Assembly (NCBI GenBank): GCA_934149105.1
Contig: CAKPDP010000004.1
Location: 70,424-134,423 of the forward strand
Direction of reading: 5' to 3'
Source of the DNA: an uncultured Bacilli bacterium
GTDB taxonomy: Bacteria > Bacillota_I > Bacilli_A > RF39 > UBA660
Length of the DNA: 64,000 bases
This document shows, piece by piece, positions 24,779-34,854 of the stretch; the stretch's first letter is position 1, and each line of letters begins with the position of its first letter. The notes under the pieces are model-generated. The model was not told where the DNA came from and searched no databases. It was given only the letters and a program-made list of their open reading frames with translations. A program made the position numbers and the translations under genes.

Positions 24779-26624
24779 ATTAAAAAAAGTAATAAAAGCA
24801 ATTAGTATCTTAATGTTAATTTTAGTTATAAGTATTCTTTTTGACTTTTTAATATTTAATCGAAAACAATTTACCTTAAAAAAAGAAGATAAAGGAATAA
24901 TAACTATTGATAACTATACTACAAATGATCTAGATGATAATAAAAAAAGTATAGAGATAAAAATAGATAAAAAATATATAAATAAACTTAGAATAAAATA
25001 TTCTGCCAAAGATGATATTCCTATAAAAATACAATATATAGGAAAAGATTATTATAATAAAGATAAAACTAATGAAGTAGCAGATACTCTAGATAATGAA
25101 ACCGATGAATTAATATATAATATCAAAGATAATGTTAAAAAGATTAATATTATTTATGATAATAAATATTCTTTTGAATTAAAAAATATATCTATAGATA
25201 ATACTTTTAAATTAAATCCTCTTAGAATCTTTTTTGTATTTTCAATCTTATTCCTAGCACTAACTCTATTTAGCTTCTATAAAAAAGGATTTAAAACCGA
25301 TAACCTATACAAATATTTTATCATTGTTGCTAGTATTCTGGGTATAACATTTATTATAATTCAACCCTCAGCAACTTATTACTCTTGGGATGATCAAATT
25401 CATTTTGAGTACATGCTAGAATTAAAAGGCAGTACTATCACTTGGAATGTTGGAGAATTTTCCATGATTGATCCATCATCGATTGGTAGAGGCTCAATTG
25501 ATTCTCTAGAAGAGCAGATAAATCAAATGGACTACTTAAACAAAGCCAAAAGTAGCAATTATCAAACTACCGGTGGTAGATTTATCACTTACAATAAAAT
25601 TGCTTATATTCCTTCTGCCATAGGATACTATCTTTGTAAATTCTTAAAATTGCCATTTGTAATTTGCTTCAAAGTAGGTAAAATTTTTAATTTACTAGCC
25701 TTCGTTTTGATTATGGGTTACGCTATAAAGATAAGTAAATTAGGAAAAAGACTATTATGTGTTATAGGACTATTACCAATAAATATCTTTTTAGCAACTC
25801 AATACTCATATGATCCTGCAGTAACATCTGGTATTACCTTATCGTTAGTAATTCTAATGAATTGGTTCGTTGATAAAAATAGTAAAGTTGATTTTAAGAG
25901 TATGTTACTATTTATCTTAGCTTTATTATATGGATGTTTTACTAAAGCTATATATATACCATTTATATTATTATTCTTATTTGTACCAAAAGACAAATTT
26001 AATAATTCTAAAGAAAGAATACTGCTAAAAATAGGAATTATTATTATATTTTTACTTGTTTTATATACTTTTGTCTCACCAACAACTCTGTCAGCTCAAA
26101 CAGGTGATATAAGAGGCGGAAATACGAGTGTTAGTTCTCAATTAAAACTAATATTTAGCCATCCTATTGGTTATATAAGAATATTAAAAGATACTTTTAT
26201 TGATGATTTCTTTAATAAACTTTTCAGTAATGCCAACGGCAATCTTGCTTATTTAGGTAGAATAAGTTCTAATTGTGGCTACCTTGCTTTATTAACTTTA
26301 GCTTTTGTAGGTTTTACAGATACTGAAGAAAAACATTTGAAATTACATCAAAGATTATTAACAATAATAGCAGTTTTAGGAATAATTGTTTTAATTTGGA
26401 CTGCCCTATATTTATCATTTACTCCAGTAGGCTTAAATACTATAAACGGCGTTCAAGTAAGATATTTTATGCCATTTATTTTCCCATTATTTATATGTAT
26501 TCAATCATCAAATATCAAAAATAAAATGTCTGAAAAAAAATACAATATGATAGTATTTTGTCTCATGAGTATTACCACACTAACAATAATGTATGAATTA
26601 GTATTAAAGATATTATGTTATTAA
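24771..26624 (+). CDS. DUF2142-like polytopic membrane protein, putative GT-C enzyme
   Basis: 617 residues: an N-terminal helix (about 9-27), a Lys/Asp/Asn-rich external domain to about 145, then about ten hydrophobic helices. 'YYSWDDQIHFEYML' just after the second helix fits the acidic motif of the first loop in DUF2142/GT-C enzymes, which use polyprenol-phosphate sugars outside the membrane. This fits the two polyprenol-phosphate GT2 genes that follow. Overlaps the upstream gene by 8 bp. Confidence 0.75.
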   Translation: MTKLKKVIKAISILMLILVISILFDFLIFNRKQFTLKKEDKGIITIDNYTTNDLDDNKKSIEIKIDKKYINKLRIKYSAKDDIPIKIQYIGKDYYNKDKTNEVADTLDNETDELIYNIKDNVKKINIIYDNKYSFELKNISIDNTFKLNPLRIFFVFSILFLALTLFSFYKKGFKTDNLYKYFIIVASILGITFIIIQPSATYYSWDDQIHFEYMLELKGSTITWNVGEFSMIDPSSIGRGSIDSLEEQINQMDYLNKAKSSNYQTTGGRFITYNKIAYIPSAIGYYLCKFLKLPFVICFKVGKIFNLLAFVLIMGYAIKISKLGKRLLCVIGLLPINIFLATQYSYDPAVTSGITLSLVILMNWFVDKNSKVDFKSMLLFILALLYGCFTKAIYIPFILLFLFVPKDKFNNSKERILLKIGIIIIFLLVLYTFVSPTTLSAQTGDIRGGNTSVSSQLKLIFSHPIGYIRILKDTFIDDFFNKLFSNANGNLAYLGRISSNCGYLALLTLAFVGFTDTEEKHLKLHQRLLTIIAVLGIIVLIWTALYLSFTPVGLNTINGVQVRYFMPFIFPLFICIQSSNIKNKMSEKKYNMIVFCLMSITTLTIMYELVLKILCY

Positions 26625-26724
26625 AGTGTAGAAAATGATTCTATTCAAATACTTAAACATCACAATATTCAATAAAAACAAAATAAGTGTTTTTAGTAAA
26701 ATTATCGTGCAAGGAGAAAATATA

Positions 26725-28224
26725 ATGAAAAATATTTTGCATAAAATAATTCAAATGGTTTTTATTTTATTATTTCTAATTGTTGGTTTAATTATTATAT
26801 TTAACAATGATAAAAAATATTTTATTCCAACTTTGTTTAACAATAAAATTTTGTTCCTGTTTGGGATGCTTTTTATAATAATAATTTTAATCTTATTAAA
26901 AAAATGCAAAATTAAAATTTCTGAAAAAAGCATTTTGATTATATTATCATCAATATTATTTTTGATTGAGATAATTATAATGATAAATGCTGCTTTCAGA
27001 AGTGGTTGGGATGTTGGAATGTTATATGATGCCGCATATTTAAATATATTCAATAGTCCTAATAAAATAAATTTTACTACTTCTAAATATTATTTTGAAA
27101 TGTATCCCAACAACGTTTGCTTTTTACTATATGAGATGTTTTGGGCCTTTATTACAAAAGTTATAGGTAAAGGTCCTAAAACATTGAGTCTAATTTTGAT
27201 TCTTAATAATTGTATAATCTATGTAGTAGTTGGAGTATTAATGTATTTATGTATAAAAAAGCTAACAAAAAGTTGTAAAATATCATTATTAGCATGGTTT
27301 ATGTATTTTATACTAATAGGAACGTCATCATGGTTCTTAATTCCATATTCTGATTCACTAGGATTACTTTTCCCAACTTTAGTATTATTTATATATCTAT
27401 ATTATCAAAAAAATCCATATTTTAAGATCTTTTTAATTTCTATAATCTCATTTTTAGGGTATCAAATAAAGCCACAAATTATAATTATTTTTATAGCAAT
27501 AATTATATTAGAAGCCTTTAATATCTTAAATAAAGATTTATTATCTAAAAAAAATATATTAAAGTTATCTAAAAAAGTATTAATTATTTGCTTATCATAT
27601 TTTTTGATTTCAATTCCACTATCTTTCACCAAGAATTATATAATGGAATTGGATCAAAATAAAAAAATTGGCTTATCACACTTCTTAATGATGGGGTTAA
27701 ATGTAGAAACAAGTGGCAAATGGAGTGGAGAAGATATTTCCTATTCTAGTTCTTTTTTAAACCAAAAGTCGAGAACAAAAGGAAATTTGGAAGTTATAAA
27801 ACAACGATTACACAATTTAGGACCATTAGGTTTAATGAAACACTTAAAAAATAAAACATTAGTTAATTTTAATGATGGAACATTTTATTTTGGAGAAGAA
27901 GGTAGCTTTTACGTCTACGAATACTATGACAACAAATATAGTAAATTGATAAAAGATTTTGTTTATTCTAATGGTAAATATTATATTTATCTATCTACAG
28001 TAAGACAAGCTATCTGGTTAAATATTTTGATTTTTATGTTATTTAGTTATGGTAGTAAAAATAAAAATGTTCTAATTATTCAATTATCACTAATTGGGCT
28101 CTTAATATTTGAAACATTATTTGAAGCGAGATCTAGATATCTGTTCATCTATGTTCCATACTTCATTATGCTATTTAGCATAGGAATTAAAAAAATACAT
28201 TCAAAAGTTAGAGGTGTAAATTAA
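26725..28224 (+). CDS. Polytopic GT-C type glycosyltransferase
   Basis: 499 residues from ATG 26725, preceded by AAGGAG at 26711-26716; the frame is open from 26635 but without a site. There are about eleven hydrophobic helices; the first loop 'FRSGWDVGMLYDAAY' has an acidic residue where GT39/GT-C enzymes carry the catalytic Asp, and 'MYPNNVCFLLYEMFW' and 'IPYSDSLGLLFP' follow. It could instead be a Wzy polymerase. The stop overlaps the next start (TAATGG). Confidence 0.65.
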   Translation: MKNILHKIIQMVFILLFLIVGLIIIFNNDKKYFIPTLFNNKILFLFGMLFIIIILILLKKCKIKISEKSILIILSSILFLIEIIIMINAAFRSGWDVGMLYDAAYLNIFNSPNKINFTTSKYYFEMYPNNVCFLLYEMFWAFITKVIGKGPKTLSLILILNNCIIYVVVGVLMYLCIKKLTKSCKISLLAWFMYFILIGTSSWFLIPYSDSLGLLFPTLVLFIYLYYQKNPYFKIFLISIISFLGYQIKPQIIIIFIAIIILEAFNILNKDLLSKKNILKLSKKVLIICLSYFLISIPLSFTKNYIMELDQNKKIGLSHFLMMGLNVETSGKWSGEDISYSSSFLNQKSRTKGNLEVIKQRLHNLGPLGLMKHLKNKTLVNFNDGTFYFGEEGSFYVYEYYDNKYSKLIKDFVYSNGKYYIYLSTVRQAIWLNILIFMLFSYGSKNKNVLIIQLSLIGLLIFETLFEARSRYLFIYVPYFIMLFSIGIKKIHSKVRGVN

Positions 28225-29171
28225 TGGAAAAATTATATATAGTCATTCCTTGCTACAACGAGGAAGAAGTTTTAGACGAAACAAAAAAAGAATTAAAAAC
28301 AAAAATGGAAAATCTAATTAAAGAAAAGAAAATTTCTCCTGATTCCAGAGTGATATTTATTAATGATGGTTCAAAAGATAATACATGGAATTTAATACAA
28401 AAATTTTATGAAGAAGATAAATTATTTGGCGGTATAAATTTATCGAGAAATAGGGGACACCAAAATGCACTTTTAGCAGGTATTTTGACTGTAAAAGAAG
28501 ATGCAGATATAGTAATTAGCATGGATGCCGATTTACAAGATGATATTAATGCTATTGATAAAATGATTGAAAAGAGAAATATGGGAGCCGACATTGTATA
28601 TGGTGTTAGAAGCAGTCGTAAAAAAGATAGCTTTTTCAAGAGAACGACGGCTCAAGCTTTTTATAAATTCATGAATATATTAGGTGTCGATATTATTTAT
28701 AACCATGCAGATTATAGACTTACATCAAAAAAAATATTAAATAATCTATCTAATTACAAAGAAGTAAATCTATTCTTAAGAGGAATATTTCCCACAATTG
28801 GTTTTAAAAGTGACATTGTTTTATATGAGCGACACGAAAGATTTGCCGGCGAGAGTAAATATCCATTAAAAAAAATGCTGAATTTTGCTTGGGATGGAAT
28901 TACATCTTTTAGTGTAAAACCAATTCGACTAGTGTTAAATCTTGGGTTTATTATTCTAGGACTAAGCATTATTATGATTATTTATTCTTTAATTCAAAAA
29001 TTGCTAGGTAATACTGTTGAAGGTTGGGCTTTTATTACATGTTCATTATGGCTTTTAGGAGGAATTCAAATGTTATCATTAGGAATAATTGGTGAATATA
29101 TTGGGAAAATTTATAGTGAAACAAAATCTCGCCCTAGATATATTATAGATAAGTATCTTGTAAAGAAATAA
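28224..29171 (+). CDS. Polyprenol-phosphate GT2 (DPM1/GtrB type)
   Basis: 315 residues. GT2 domain opens with 'YIVIPCYNEEEVL', then 'FINDGSKDNT', the DxD region 'SMDADLQDD', and 'HADYRLTSKKI'. Two C-terminal transmembrane helices (about 233-255 and 267-290) and the ending 'GEYIGKIYSETKSRPRYII' are diagnostic of GtrB-type enzymes that load sugar onto undecaprenyl phosphate. The lipid-linked sugar would serve the GT-C proteins just upstream. Confidence 0.92.
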   Translation: MEKLYIVIPCYNEEEVLDETKKELKTKMENLIKEKKISPDSRVIFINDGSKDNTWNLIQKFYEEDKLFGGINLSRNRGHQNALLAGILTVKEDADIVISMDADLQDDINAIDKMIEKRNMGADIVYGVRSSRKKDSFFKRTTAQAFYKFMNILGVDIIYNHADYRLTSKKILNNLSNYKEVNLFLRGIFPTIGFKSDIVLYERHERFAGESKYPLKKMLNFAWDGITSFSVKPIRLVLNLGFIILGLSIIMIIYSLIQKLLGNTVEGWAFITCSLWLLGGIQMLSLGIIGEYIGKIYSETKSRPRYIIDKYLVKK

Positions 29172-29173
29172 TA

Positions 29174-29203
29174 TTGACCATAAAAAGAAAATAATGATAT
29201 AAT
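29174..29203 (+). promoter_or_regulatory. Internal promoter within the polysaccharide locus
   Basis: TTGACC (29174-29179), 18-nt spacer, TATAAT (29198-29203) with extended TGA in front. It lies in the only gap between the two GT2 genes and would start a new transcript at 29238. Confidence 0.75.
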
Positions 29204-29237
29204 TTAAGTATATAAAAACATGTTAGGAGTATGAGTT

Positions 29238-29978
29238 GTGGAAGATATAAAAAAGAAAATTTTATTTGTAATACCAGCATATAATGAAGAAGCAAATATC
29301 AAAAAGGTCTTAGATGAAATAAAAAAAGATGCTAGTTTTGCAGATATATTAGTAATTAATGATTGTTCTAAAGATAACACTAAAAAAATAGTTTTAGAAA
29401 ACGGAGTTAAGTGTATCGATAATATTTTCAATATGCGATACGCTTGGGCCGTACAAACAGGAATTAAATATGCCTATCAAAATGATTATGATTATGTTGT
29501 CCAAATCGATGCTGATGGACAACATATAGCTAAAGAAGCTGTTAAATTAATAGAGTGTGCTGAAGAAACTAAAGCCGATATAGTTATCGGTTCAAGATAC
29601 TTAAAAGATTTAGGTTATCCTTGTCCAACTTTCAGAAGAATTGGTACCAAAATATTTGAATGGTTAATAAAAGTATTTTGTCATACTAGAATAGCTGATC
29701 CTTTATCAGGTTTTCAATGCCTAAATAGAAGAGTAATTGAAAAATATGCTAAAATGGGAGAATATCCAGAATTTCCCGATGCCAATTTAGTAATAGATAT
29801 GTTAATGAATGGTTATAAAATTGTTGAAGTACCAGTTAAAATGCGTCTTCGTGAAAACGGAGAAAGTATGCATGGAGGTATTATCAAACCAATTAAATAT
29901 ATGATTAATATGTTTTATACAATATTCTTTATTGTAGTCCAAAATATAGGAAGTGGAAGGAGAAAGAGACATGAATAG
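29238..29978 (+). CDS. GT2 glycosyltransferase, DPM1-like
   Basis: 246 residues with a GTG start, 7 bases after TAGGAGT. 'FVIPAYNEEANI', 'VINDCSKDNT', 'QIDADGQH', 'DPLSGFQCLNR' and 'MRLRENGESMHGG' mark a polyprenol-phosphate GT2 without C-terminal membrane helices. The overlapping DUF2304 gene that follows is the usual membrane partner of such enzymes. Confidence 0.9.
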   Translation: MEDIKKKILFVIPAYNEEANIKKVLDEIKKDASFADILVINDCSKDNTKKIVLENGVKCIDNIFNMRYAWAVQTGIKYAYQNDYDYVVQIDADGQHIAKEAVKLIECAEETKADIVIGSRYLKDLGYPCPTFRRIGTKIFEWLIKVFCHTRIADPLSGFQCLNRRVIEKYAKMGEYPEFPDANLVIDMLMNGYKIVEVPVKMRLRENGESMHGGIIKPIKYMINMFYTIFFIVVQNIGSGRRKRHE

Positions 29979-30315
29979 AATTTACTTTATCATCATATCA
30001 GTTATAGCAGTCTTATATGTTATAAATATTGTTCGTAAAAAGAAATTTTCTATTAAGGAAAGCTTTTGGTGGTTTATCGCTTCAATTATAATGCTTATTC
30101 TTTCTATTTTCCCTTATTCTATCAATTGGTTTGCTGCCAAATTAGGAATAGCTTATCCACCATCATTATTATTTATATTATGTATTATTTTCTTATTATT
30201 TATCAATTTTAGAAATAGTAAAAGAATCTCTGAACAACAGATAAAAATAATTGAATTAGGCCAAGAATTAGCAATTGTAAAGGAAAAGGTAAATCATGAT
30301 GAAAAAAGAAAATAA
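29971..30315 (+). CDS. DUF2304 membrane protein
   Basis: 114 residues from ATG 29971 with AAGGAG at 29957-29962. Three hydrophobic helices, and the conserved 'ESFWWFIASIIMLILSIFP', 'NWFAAKLGIAYPPSLLF' and Arg-rich C-terminus fit DUF2304. In known clusters it sits beside a soluble DPM-like GT2 and probably anchors it to the membrane. Overlaps its neighbours on both sides. Confidence 0.88.
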   Translation: MNRIYFIIISVIAVLYVINIVRKKKFSIKESFWWFIASIIMLILSIFPYSINWFAAKLGIAYPPSLLFILCIIFLLFINFRNSKRISEQQIKIIELGQELAIVKEKVNHDEKRK

Positions 30316-31417
30316 AAAATGTATCGCTATATTTTCTGCTTATTCGCTTCCTCACTTAGGTGGGATAGAGCGATATGTAGATAACCTATCTAAACAACTA
30401 GTTAATTTGAAATACAGAGTAATAATTGTTAGCTCAAATTATGATAATTTTGAAACAGTTGAAGAAAAAGATGGAATAATATATTTAAAAGTTCCTGTAT
30501 ATAATTTGTTTAAAGAAAGATATCCTTTAATTAATAAATGGAATAAAGAATACAAAAAAGTAATAAATGAACTTAATAAATATAAAATCGATAGAATAAT
30601 TGTTAATACTAGATTTCATTTAACGACATTGATGGGTGCAAAATACGGAAAGAAAAATAATATTCCTGTTTACTTAATAGAACATGGATCAAATCATTTA
30701 AGTGTTAGCAACAAAGTCTTAGATTGGTTTGGTGAAAAATATGAACATGCTCTAACTAATAAAGTAAAAAAATATGTAGATAAATATTATGGCGTATCAG
30801 AGGATGCTTGCAAATGGCAAAAACATTTTAAAATTAATTCAAATGGTGTATGGTACAATTCTGTTAATAGATTTGATAAGAATATTACTATTAAGAAAAA
30901 TAGCAATAAAATCACAGTACTTTATGCTGGAAGAATTATAAAAGAAAAAGGTATAGAGGATCTAATTATTGCCTTCAATAAATTAAAAAATAAAGATGTA
31001 GAATTACTCATTGCGGGTAATGGAAATTATTTGAATTATTTAAAAAATAAGTATGAAAATGAAAAAGTTAAATTTTTAGGAAAAACAAATTTTGATGATC
31101 TAACAAAGATATACTCTAAAGCAAATATCTTTGTTCATCCTTCACATTATCCAGAAGGTCTTCCAACTTGCATATTGGAAGCAGGATTGATGAAATGTGC
31201 TGTAATAACAACCCCTAATGGTGGAACAAGCTACTTTATTGATGGTAACAACGGAATAGTTGTTAAAAATCAAAAAGAGTTAGAAGAATCATTAAAAAAA
31301 CTAGTCGACGATAAAGAATTAGCAAAAAAAATGGGGGAAAAACTACATGAAACTGTAGTTAATAATTTTACTTGGGAAGTTACAACTAAAAAGATATTAA
31401 GTGATATGGATGTGTAA
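30296..31417 (+). CDS. GT4 glycosyltransferase
   Basis: 373 residues. 'HLGGIERYVDNLSKQL' in the N-terminal half, 'VLYAGRIIKEKGIEDLI', 'FLGKTNFDDLTKIYSKANIFVHPS' and the nucleotide-binding 'EGLPTCILEAGLMKCAVI' (EX7E) are all standard GT4 features. Two Met codons in tandem at 30296 and 30299. Overlaps DUF2304 by 20 bp. Confidence 0.92.
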   Translation: MMKKENKKCIAIFSAYSLPHLGGIERYVDNLSKQLVNLKYRVIIVSSNYDNFETVEEKDGIIYLKVPVYNLFKERYPLINKWNKEYKKVINELNKYKIDRIIVNTRFHLTTLMGAKYGKKNNIPVYLIEHGSNHLSVSNKVLDWFGEKYEHALTNKVKKYVDKYYGVSEDACKWQKHFKINSNGVWYNSVNRFDKNITIKKNSNKITVLYAGRIIKEKGIEDLIIAFNKLKNKDVELLIAGNGNYLNYLKNKYENEKVKFLGKTNFDDLTKIYSKANIFVHPSHYPEGLPTCILEAGLMKCAVITTPNGGTSYFIDGNNGIVVKNQKELEESLKKLVDDKELAKKMGEKLHETVVNNFTWEVTTKKILSDMDV

Positions 31418-31420
31418 AAT

Positions 31421-32644
31421 ATGAAAAACACAAATTTAAAAAAGAATTTTATTTGGAACACAATAGGAGTTACGACATTTTCATTAACATCGCTACTATA
31501 TACAATAATATTAATGAGATTTTCAACACTGAAAATTACTGGGATTTTCTCTTTCGGATTCACACTAGCTTGTACCACAACAGCACTTGCAGCATTAGGA
31601 GGAAGAACCTATCAGGTTACTGATGTTAAAAATGAGCTATCCCCATTTACATACATAATATCAAAAGTTTTTACTGTTTCAACCGTTACAATATTAATTT
31701 TTATTTTCCTATTATTTAAAAATTATTCGTTTGAAAAATTTATTGCTGTATTTTTATTGTGCATTTTTAAATATTTAGAAGAACTATCTGATGTATATTA
31801 TGGAATAATGCAAAAGGAAGATAAATTGTATTATGTTGGAATAATACAGTTTATAAAATCAATTATAAATATTATTGTATTTCTGCTAACAATTATTTTT
31901 TTTAAGAATCTCATTGTGTCAGTAATATCAATTGTGATGGTAAACCTTTTGTTTTTGCTTGTTATAGAAATTCCAATTGCAAAAAAATTAAATAGATGGA
32001 ATCATTCGACCAATAAACAACAATTATTAAAATATTTTAAGGTTAATACAGTAATATGTATATTTACATTTTTAACAATGTGCCTTTCAAATGCTCCTAA
32101 ATATGCAATAGATTTTTATTTGACCGATGAAATACAAGCTGTTTTTGGTATAATAATTATGCCAGCTACTGTTATGATTTTAGTATGTAACTTTATTACA
32201 AATCCAATTTTAATTCAAATAGCTAATTTATTTAACACAAACAAAGTAAAAGATATTTTCAAATTGTTTAAAAAGATTATCCTAATAATTTTTTTAATAG
32301 GTATGTTTGGATTAGTTGTTGCATATTTATTAGGAATTCCATTTTTAAATATTATATATTCCTCTGATTTTAATAAATATAAATTGGAGTTGATGATTAT
32401 AATACTTGGCTCTATATTCTATGCCATATCAATGATATGTTCTAGTTTTCTAACGTCTATAAGAAAAATTTCAATCCAATTATATATGAATATTATTTTT
32501 ACACTTCTAGCTTTTGCTATCAGTTTTCAATTTGTAAAAACATTTGGGATTACTGGAGGGGCAATTTCATATTCAGCAGTAATGTTCATTAGAATGTTAT
32601 GTTATATAATTGTAACAATAAAAAAATTAAAAGGTAAGGAGTAG
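31421..32644 (+). CDS. wzx: Polysaccharide flippase, Wzx type
   Basis: 407 residues with about twelve hydrophobic helices, beginning 'LKKNFIWNTIGVTTFSLTSLLYTIILMR', the typical opening of MOP-superfamily oligosaccharide flippases. It would move undecaprenyl-linked repeat units across the membrane. The locus thus has a Wzx route besides the Wzm/Wzt exporter at 20-21.5 kb. Confidence 0.85.
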   Translation: MKNTNLKKNFIWNTIGVTTFSLTSLLYTIILMRFSTLKITGIFSFGFTLACTTTALAALGGRTYQVTDVKNELSPFTYIISKVFTVSTVTILIFIFLLFKNYSFEKFIAVFLLCIFKYLEELSDVYYGIMQKEDKLYYVGIIQFIKSIINIIVFLLTIIFFKNLIVSVISIVMVNLLFLLVIEIPIAKKLNRWNHSTNKQQLLKYFKVNTVICIFTFLTMCLSNAPKYAIDFYLTDEIQAVFGIIIMPATVMILVCNFITNPILIQIANLFNTNKVKDIFKLFKKIILIIFLIGMFGLVVAYLLGIPFLNIIYSSDFNKYKLELMIIILGSIFYAISMICSSFLTSIRKISIQLYMNIIFTLLAFAISFQFVKTFGITGGAISYSAVMFIRMLCYIIVTIKKLKGKE

Positions 32645-32647
32645 AAT

Positions 32648-33805
32648 ATGAGTAATAAAAAAACAGTTTATTATATAAGAAGTACTTCAATAATAAATGA
32701 TTCCCGTGCAACAAAAGAAATATTATCACTAATTAACAACGGTTATAATGTAACAGTTATTGGTTGGGATAGAGATAATAGAATTGAAGATTATAATAAA
32801 TTTGAAGTTGATGGTAGAATTATACAATCTATATTTTTTAAATATAAGAGTAAATATGGAATGTCAGTAAGTACAATATATGGTTTGATCAGATTTCAAT
32901 TTTGGTTAAAGACAGTTTTAAAAAGAAATATAAAAAAAATAGATTATATACATGCATGTGATTTGGATTGCGGATACATATCATCAAAAATCGCAAAAAA
33001 ATATAATAAAAAAATGATATATGATATGTATGATTATTATGCTGATTCAAGAACTATGCCCAAAATATTAAAAAGATTTATTTCGAAGAAAGAAAACGAC
33101 GTTATAAATAAATCTGCTCTCTCTATAATTTGTGGAGAATGGAGAAAAAAGCAAATAAATAAAGCTAAACCTCAAAGGTTAACTATTATCCATAATACTC
33201 CCAATATTGATTTTAAAGAGACTAAAAGTATAATAAAGAGTAAAAGTAAAAAAATCAAAGTATGCTATGTCGGAATCTTGCAAACAGACAGATTATTATT
33301 AGAATTATTAAATGAATTTAAAAAACATGACGATTTAGAATTTCATGTTGGGGGATTTGGAATATATGAAAAAGAGTTCTTAGAAGCATCAAAAAAGTAT
33401 TCTAATATATTTTATTATGGTTCTCTAAAGTATAATCAAGTTTTAGGATTAGAATCTGATTGTGATATTCTATTTGCTACGTATAATCCAGTAATAGAAA
33501 ATCATAGATATTCTGCTCCAAACAAAGTATACGAAGCAATGGCACTTGGAAAGCCTATAATAGTATGCAATAATACAGGAATAGATGAATTAGTAAAGAA
33601 AAATAATACAGGTTTTGCTATAGACTATGATGCCGATAAATTTTTTGAAATTTTGTATAAATTTAAAGATAATAAAGAAATACTTAATGATATATCAAAA
33701 AATGCCAAAAAGTTATATAATGAAAAATATAATTGGAACATAATGGAGAAACGTTTGATTAATGAGTATAGAAAATTAGATAAAGGAAGTGATGAAATTG
33801 CTTAA
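32648..33805 (+). CDS. GT4 glycosyltransferase
   Basis: 385 residues. 'YYIRSTSIINDSRATKEI', 'DYIHACDLDCGY', 'KMIYDMYDYYADS' and the C-terminal 'NHRYSAPNKVYEAMALGKPII' (EX7E-like) place it in GT4. The gene is more AT-rich than the rml region. AAGGAG precedes the ATG and the end overlaps the next gene by 14 bp. Confidence 0.87.
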   Translation: MSNKKTVYYIRSTSIINDSRATKEILSLINNGYNVTVIGWDRDNRIEDYNKFEVDGRIIQSIFFKYKSKYGMSVSTIYGLIRFQFWLKTVLKRNIKKIDYIHACDLDCGYISSKIAKKYNKKMIYDMYDYYADSRTMPKILKRFISKKENDVINKSALSIICGEWRKKQINKAKPQRLTIIHNTPNIDFKETKSIIKSKSKKIKVCYVGILQTDRLLLELLNEFKKHDDLEFHVGGFGIYEKEFLEASKKYSNIFYYGSLKYNQVLGLESDCDILFATYNPVIENHRYSAPNKVYEAMALGKPIIVCNNTGIDELVKKNNTGFAIDYDADKFFEILYKFKDNKEILNDISKNAKKLYNEKYNWNIMEKRLINEYRKLDKGSDEIA

Positions 33806-34853
33806 AGAAAAGAATATTAATCCCATACTTACAGTATTAGTGCCTGTCTATAATACCGAAAAATATATTGAAAAGTGTTTATTATCACTAGTTAATAAAA
33901 AATTAGTTGGTAAAATAGAAGTGATTATTGTAAGCGACGGAAGTAAAGATAAATCAATCGATATTGCAAAGAAAATTGATGAAGAAAACCATGGAATATT
34001 TAAAATAATTGAAAAGGAAAATGGTGGCCATGGTTCCACCATAAATGTAGGAATTAAGGAAGCAACAGGTAAATACTTTAGGGTCCTTGACAGTGATGAT
34101 TGGTTCGACGAGAATGAATTTATTAAGTTCATTAATAGATTAGAAAAATGTAATTCAGATTTAGTTATTACAGATTACAGCAAAGAGTATGTTAACGATG
34201 GAAAAAGTGAAACTATAATATATAAAAATTTGGAAGATTCAAAAGAATATAATTTTAATAAATTTGATTTAAAGCTACTTGATTGTGATTTTTTTGCTAT
34301 GGCCACTATAACATATAAAACTGAAATATTAAAAAAGTTAAAATTTCAATTACCTGAAAAGACTTTTTATGTAGATATGTTATATGATGTGATTCCAATG
34401 TTGGAAGTTAACACATTTACATATTATAAATGTAATATATATAAATATTTTATAGGTAGAATAGGTCAAAGCGTAAATACTAATTCGTATGAGAAAAATC
34501 ATTTGAATCATAATTTAGTAACCCATAGATTGATCGATTTTTATAGTGATAACCAAAGAAATATATCGGCTATAAAAAAAGAATATTTTAAAAATATTGT
34601 TAGTGCAGTAATTAATACCAATTACTCGATATATTGTATATTTTTTAAAGACAAAAAAGATGGTTACAAAAAAGCTAAAAAATTTGATGAATATCTAAAA
34701 AATAAATCATTGGAGTTATACAATGAAACAAATAAGTCATACATAAAGATTTTTAGAAATAGTAGATTTATAATCAGCTTATTAACACCATATCATTTAA
34801 AAATGTTTATGTATAAAAAATATTTAAACTCTAAAAATAAAGGAGATAAATAA
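33792..34853 (+). CDS. GT2 glycosyltransferase
   Basis: 353 residues from ATG 33792 (GTG 33789 is an alternative that overlaps the AAAGGAAG site). The GT-A domain shows 'LTVLVPVYNTEKYIE', 'IIVSDGSKDKS', 'GHGSTINVGIKEATG' and the DxD-like 'LDSDDWFD'. The C-terminal half is Lys/Tyr/Asn-rich and unassigned. Part of the variable block. Confidence 0.88.
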   Translation: MKLLKEKNINPILTVLVPVYNTEKYIEKCLLSLVNKKLVGKIEVIIVSDGSKDKSIDIAKKIDEENHGIFKIIEKENGGHGSTINVGIKEATGKYFRVLDSDDWFDENEFIKFINRLEKCNSDLVITDYSKEYVNDGKSETIIYKNLEDSKEYNFNKFDLKLLDCDFFAMATITYKTEILKKLKFQLPEKTFYVDMLYDVIPMLEVNTFTYYKCNIYKYFIGRIGQSVNTNSYEKNHLNHNLVTHRLIDFYSDNQRNISAIKKEYFKNIVSAVINTNYSIYCIFFKDKKDGYKKAKKFDEYLKNKSLELYNETNKSYIKIFRNSRFIISLLTPYHLKMFMYKKYLNSKNKGDK

Positions 34854-34854
34854 T

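Noticed and set aside
26751..27053. Minus-strand frame of 100 codons
   Set aside because: Opposite the GT-C type membrane protein; Ile/Asn/Lys-rich antisense shadow without start context.
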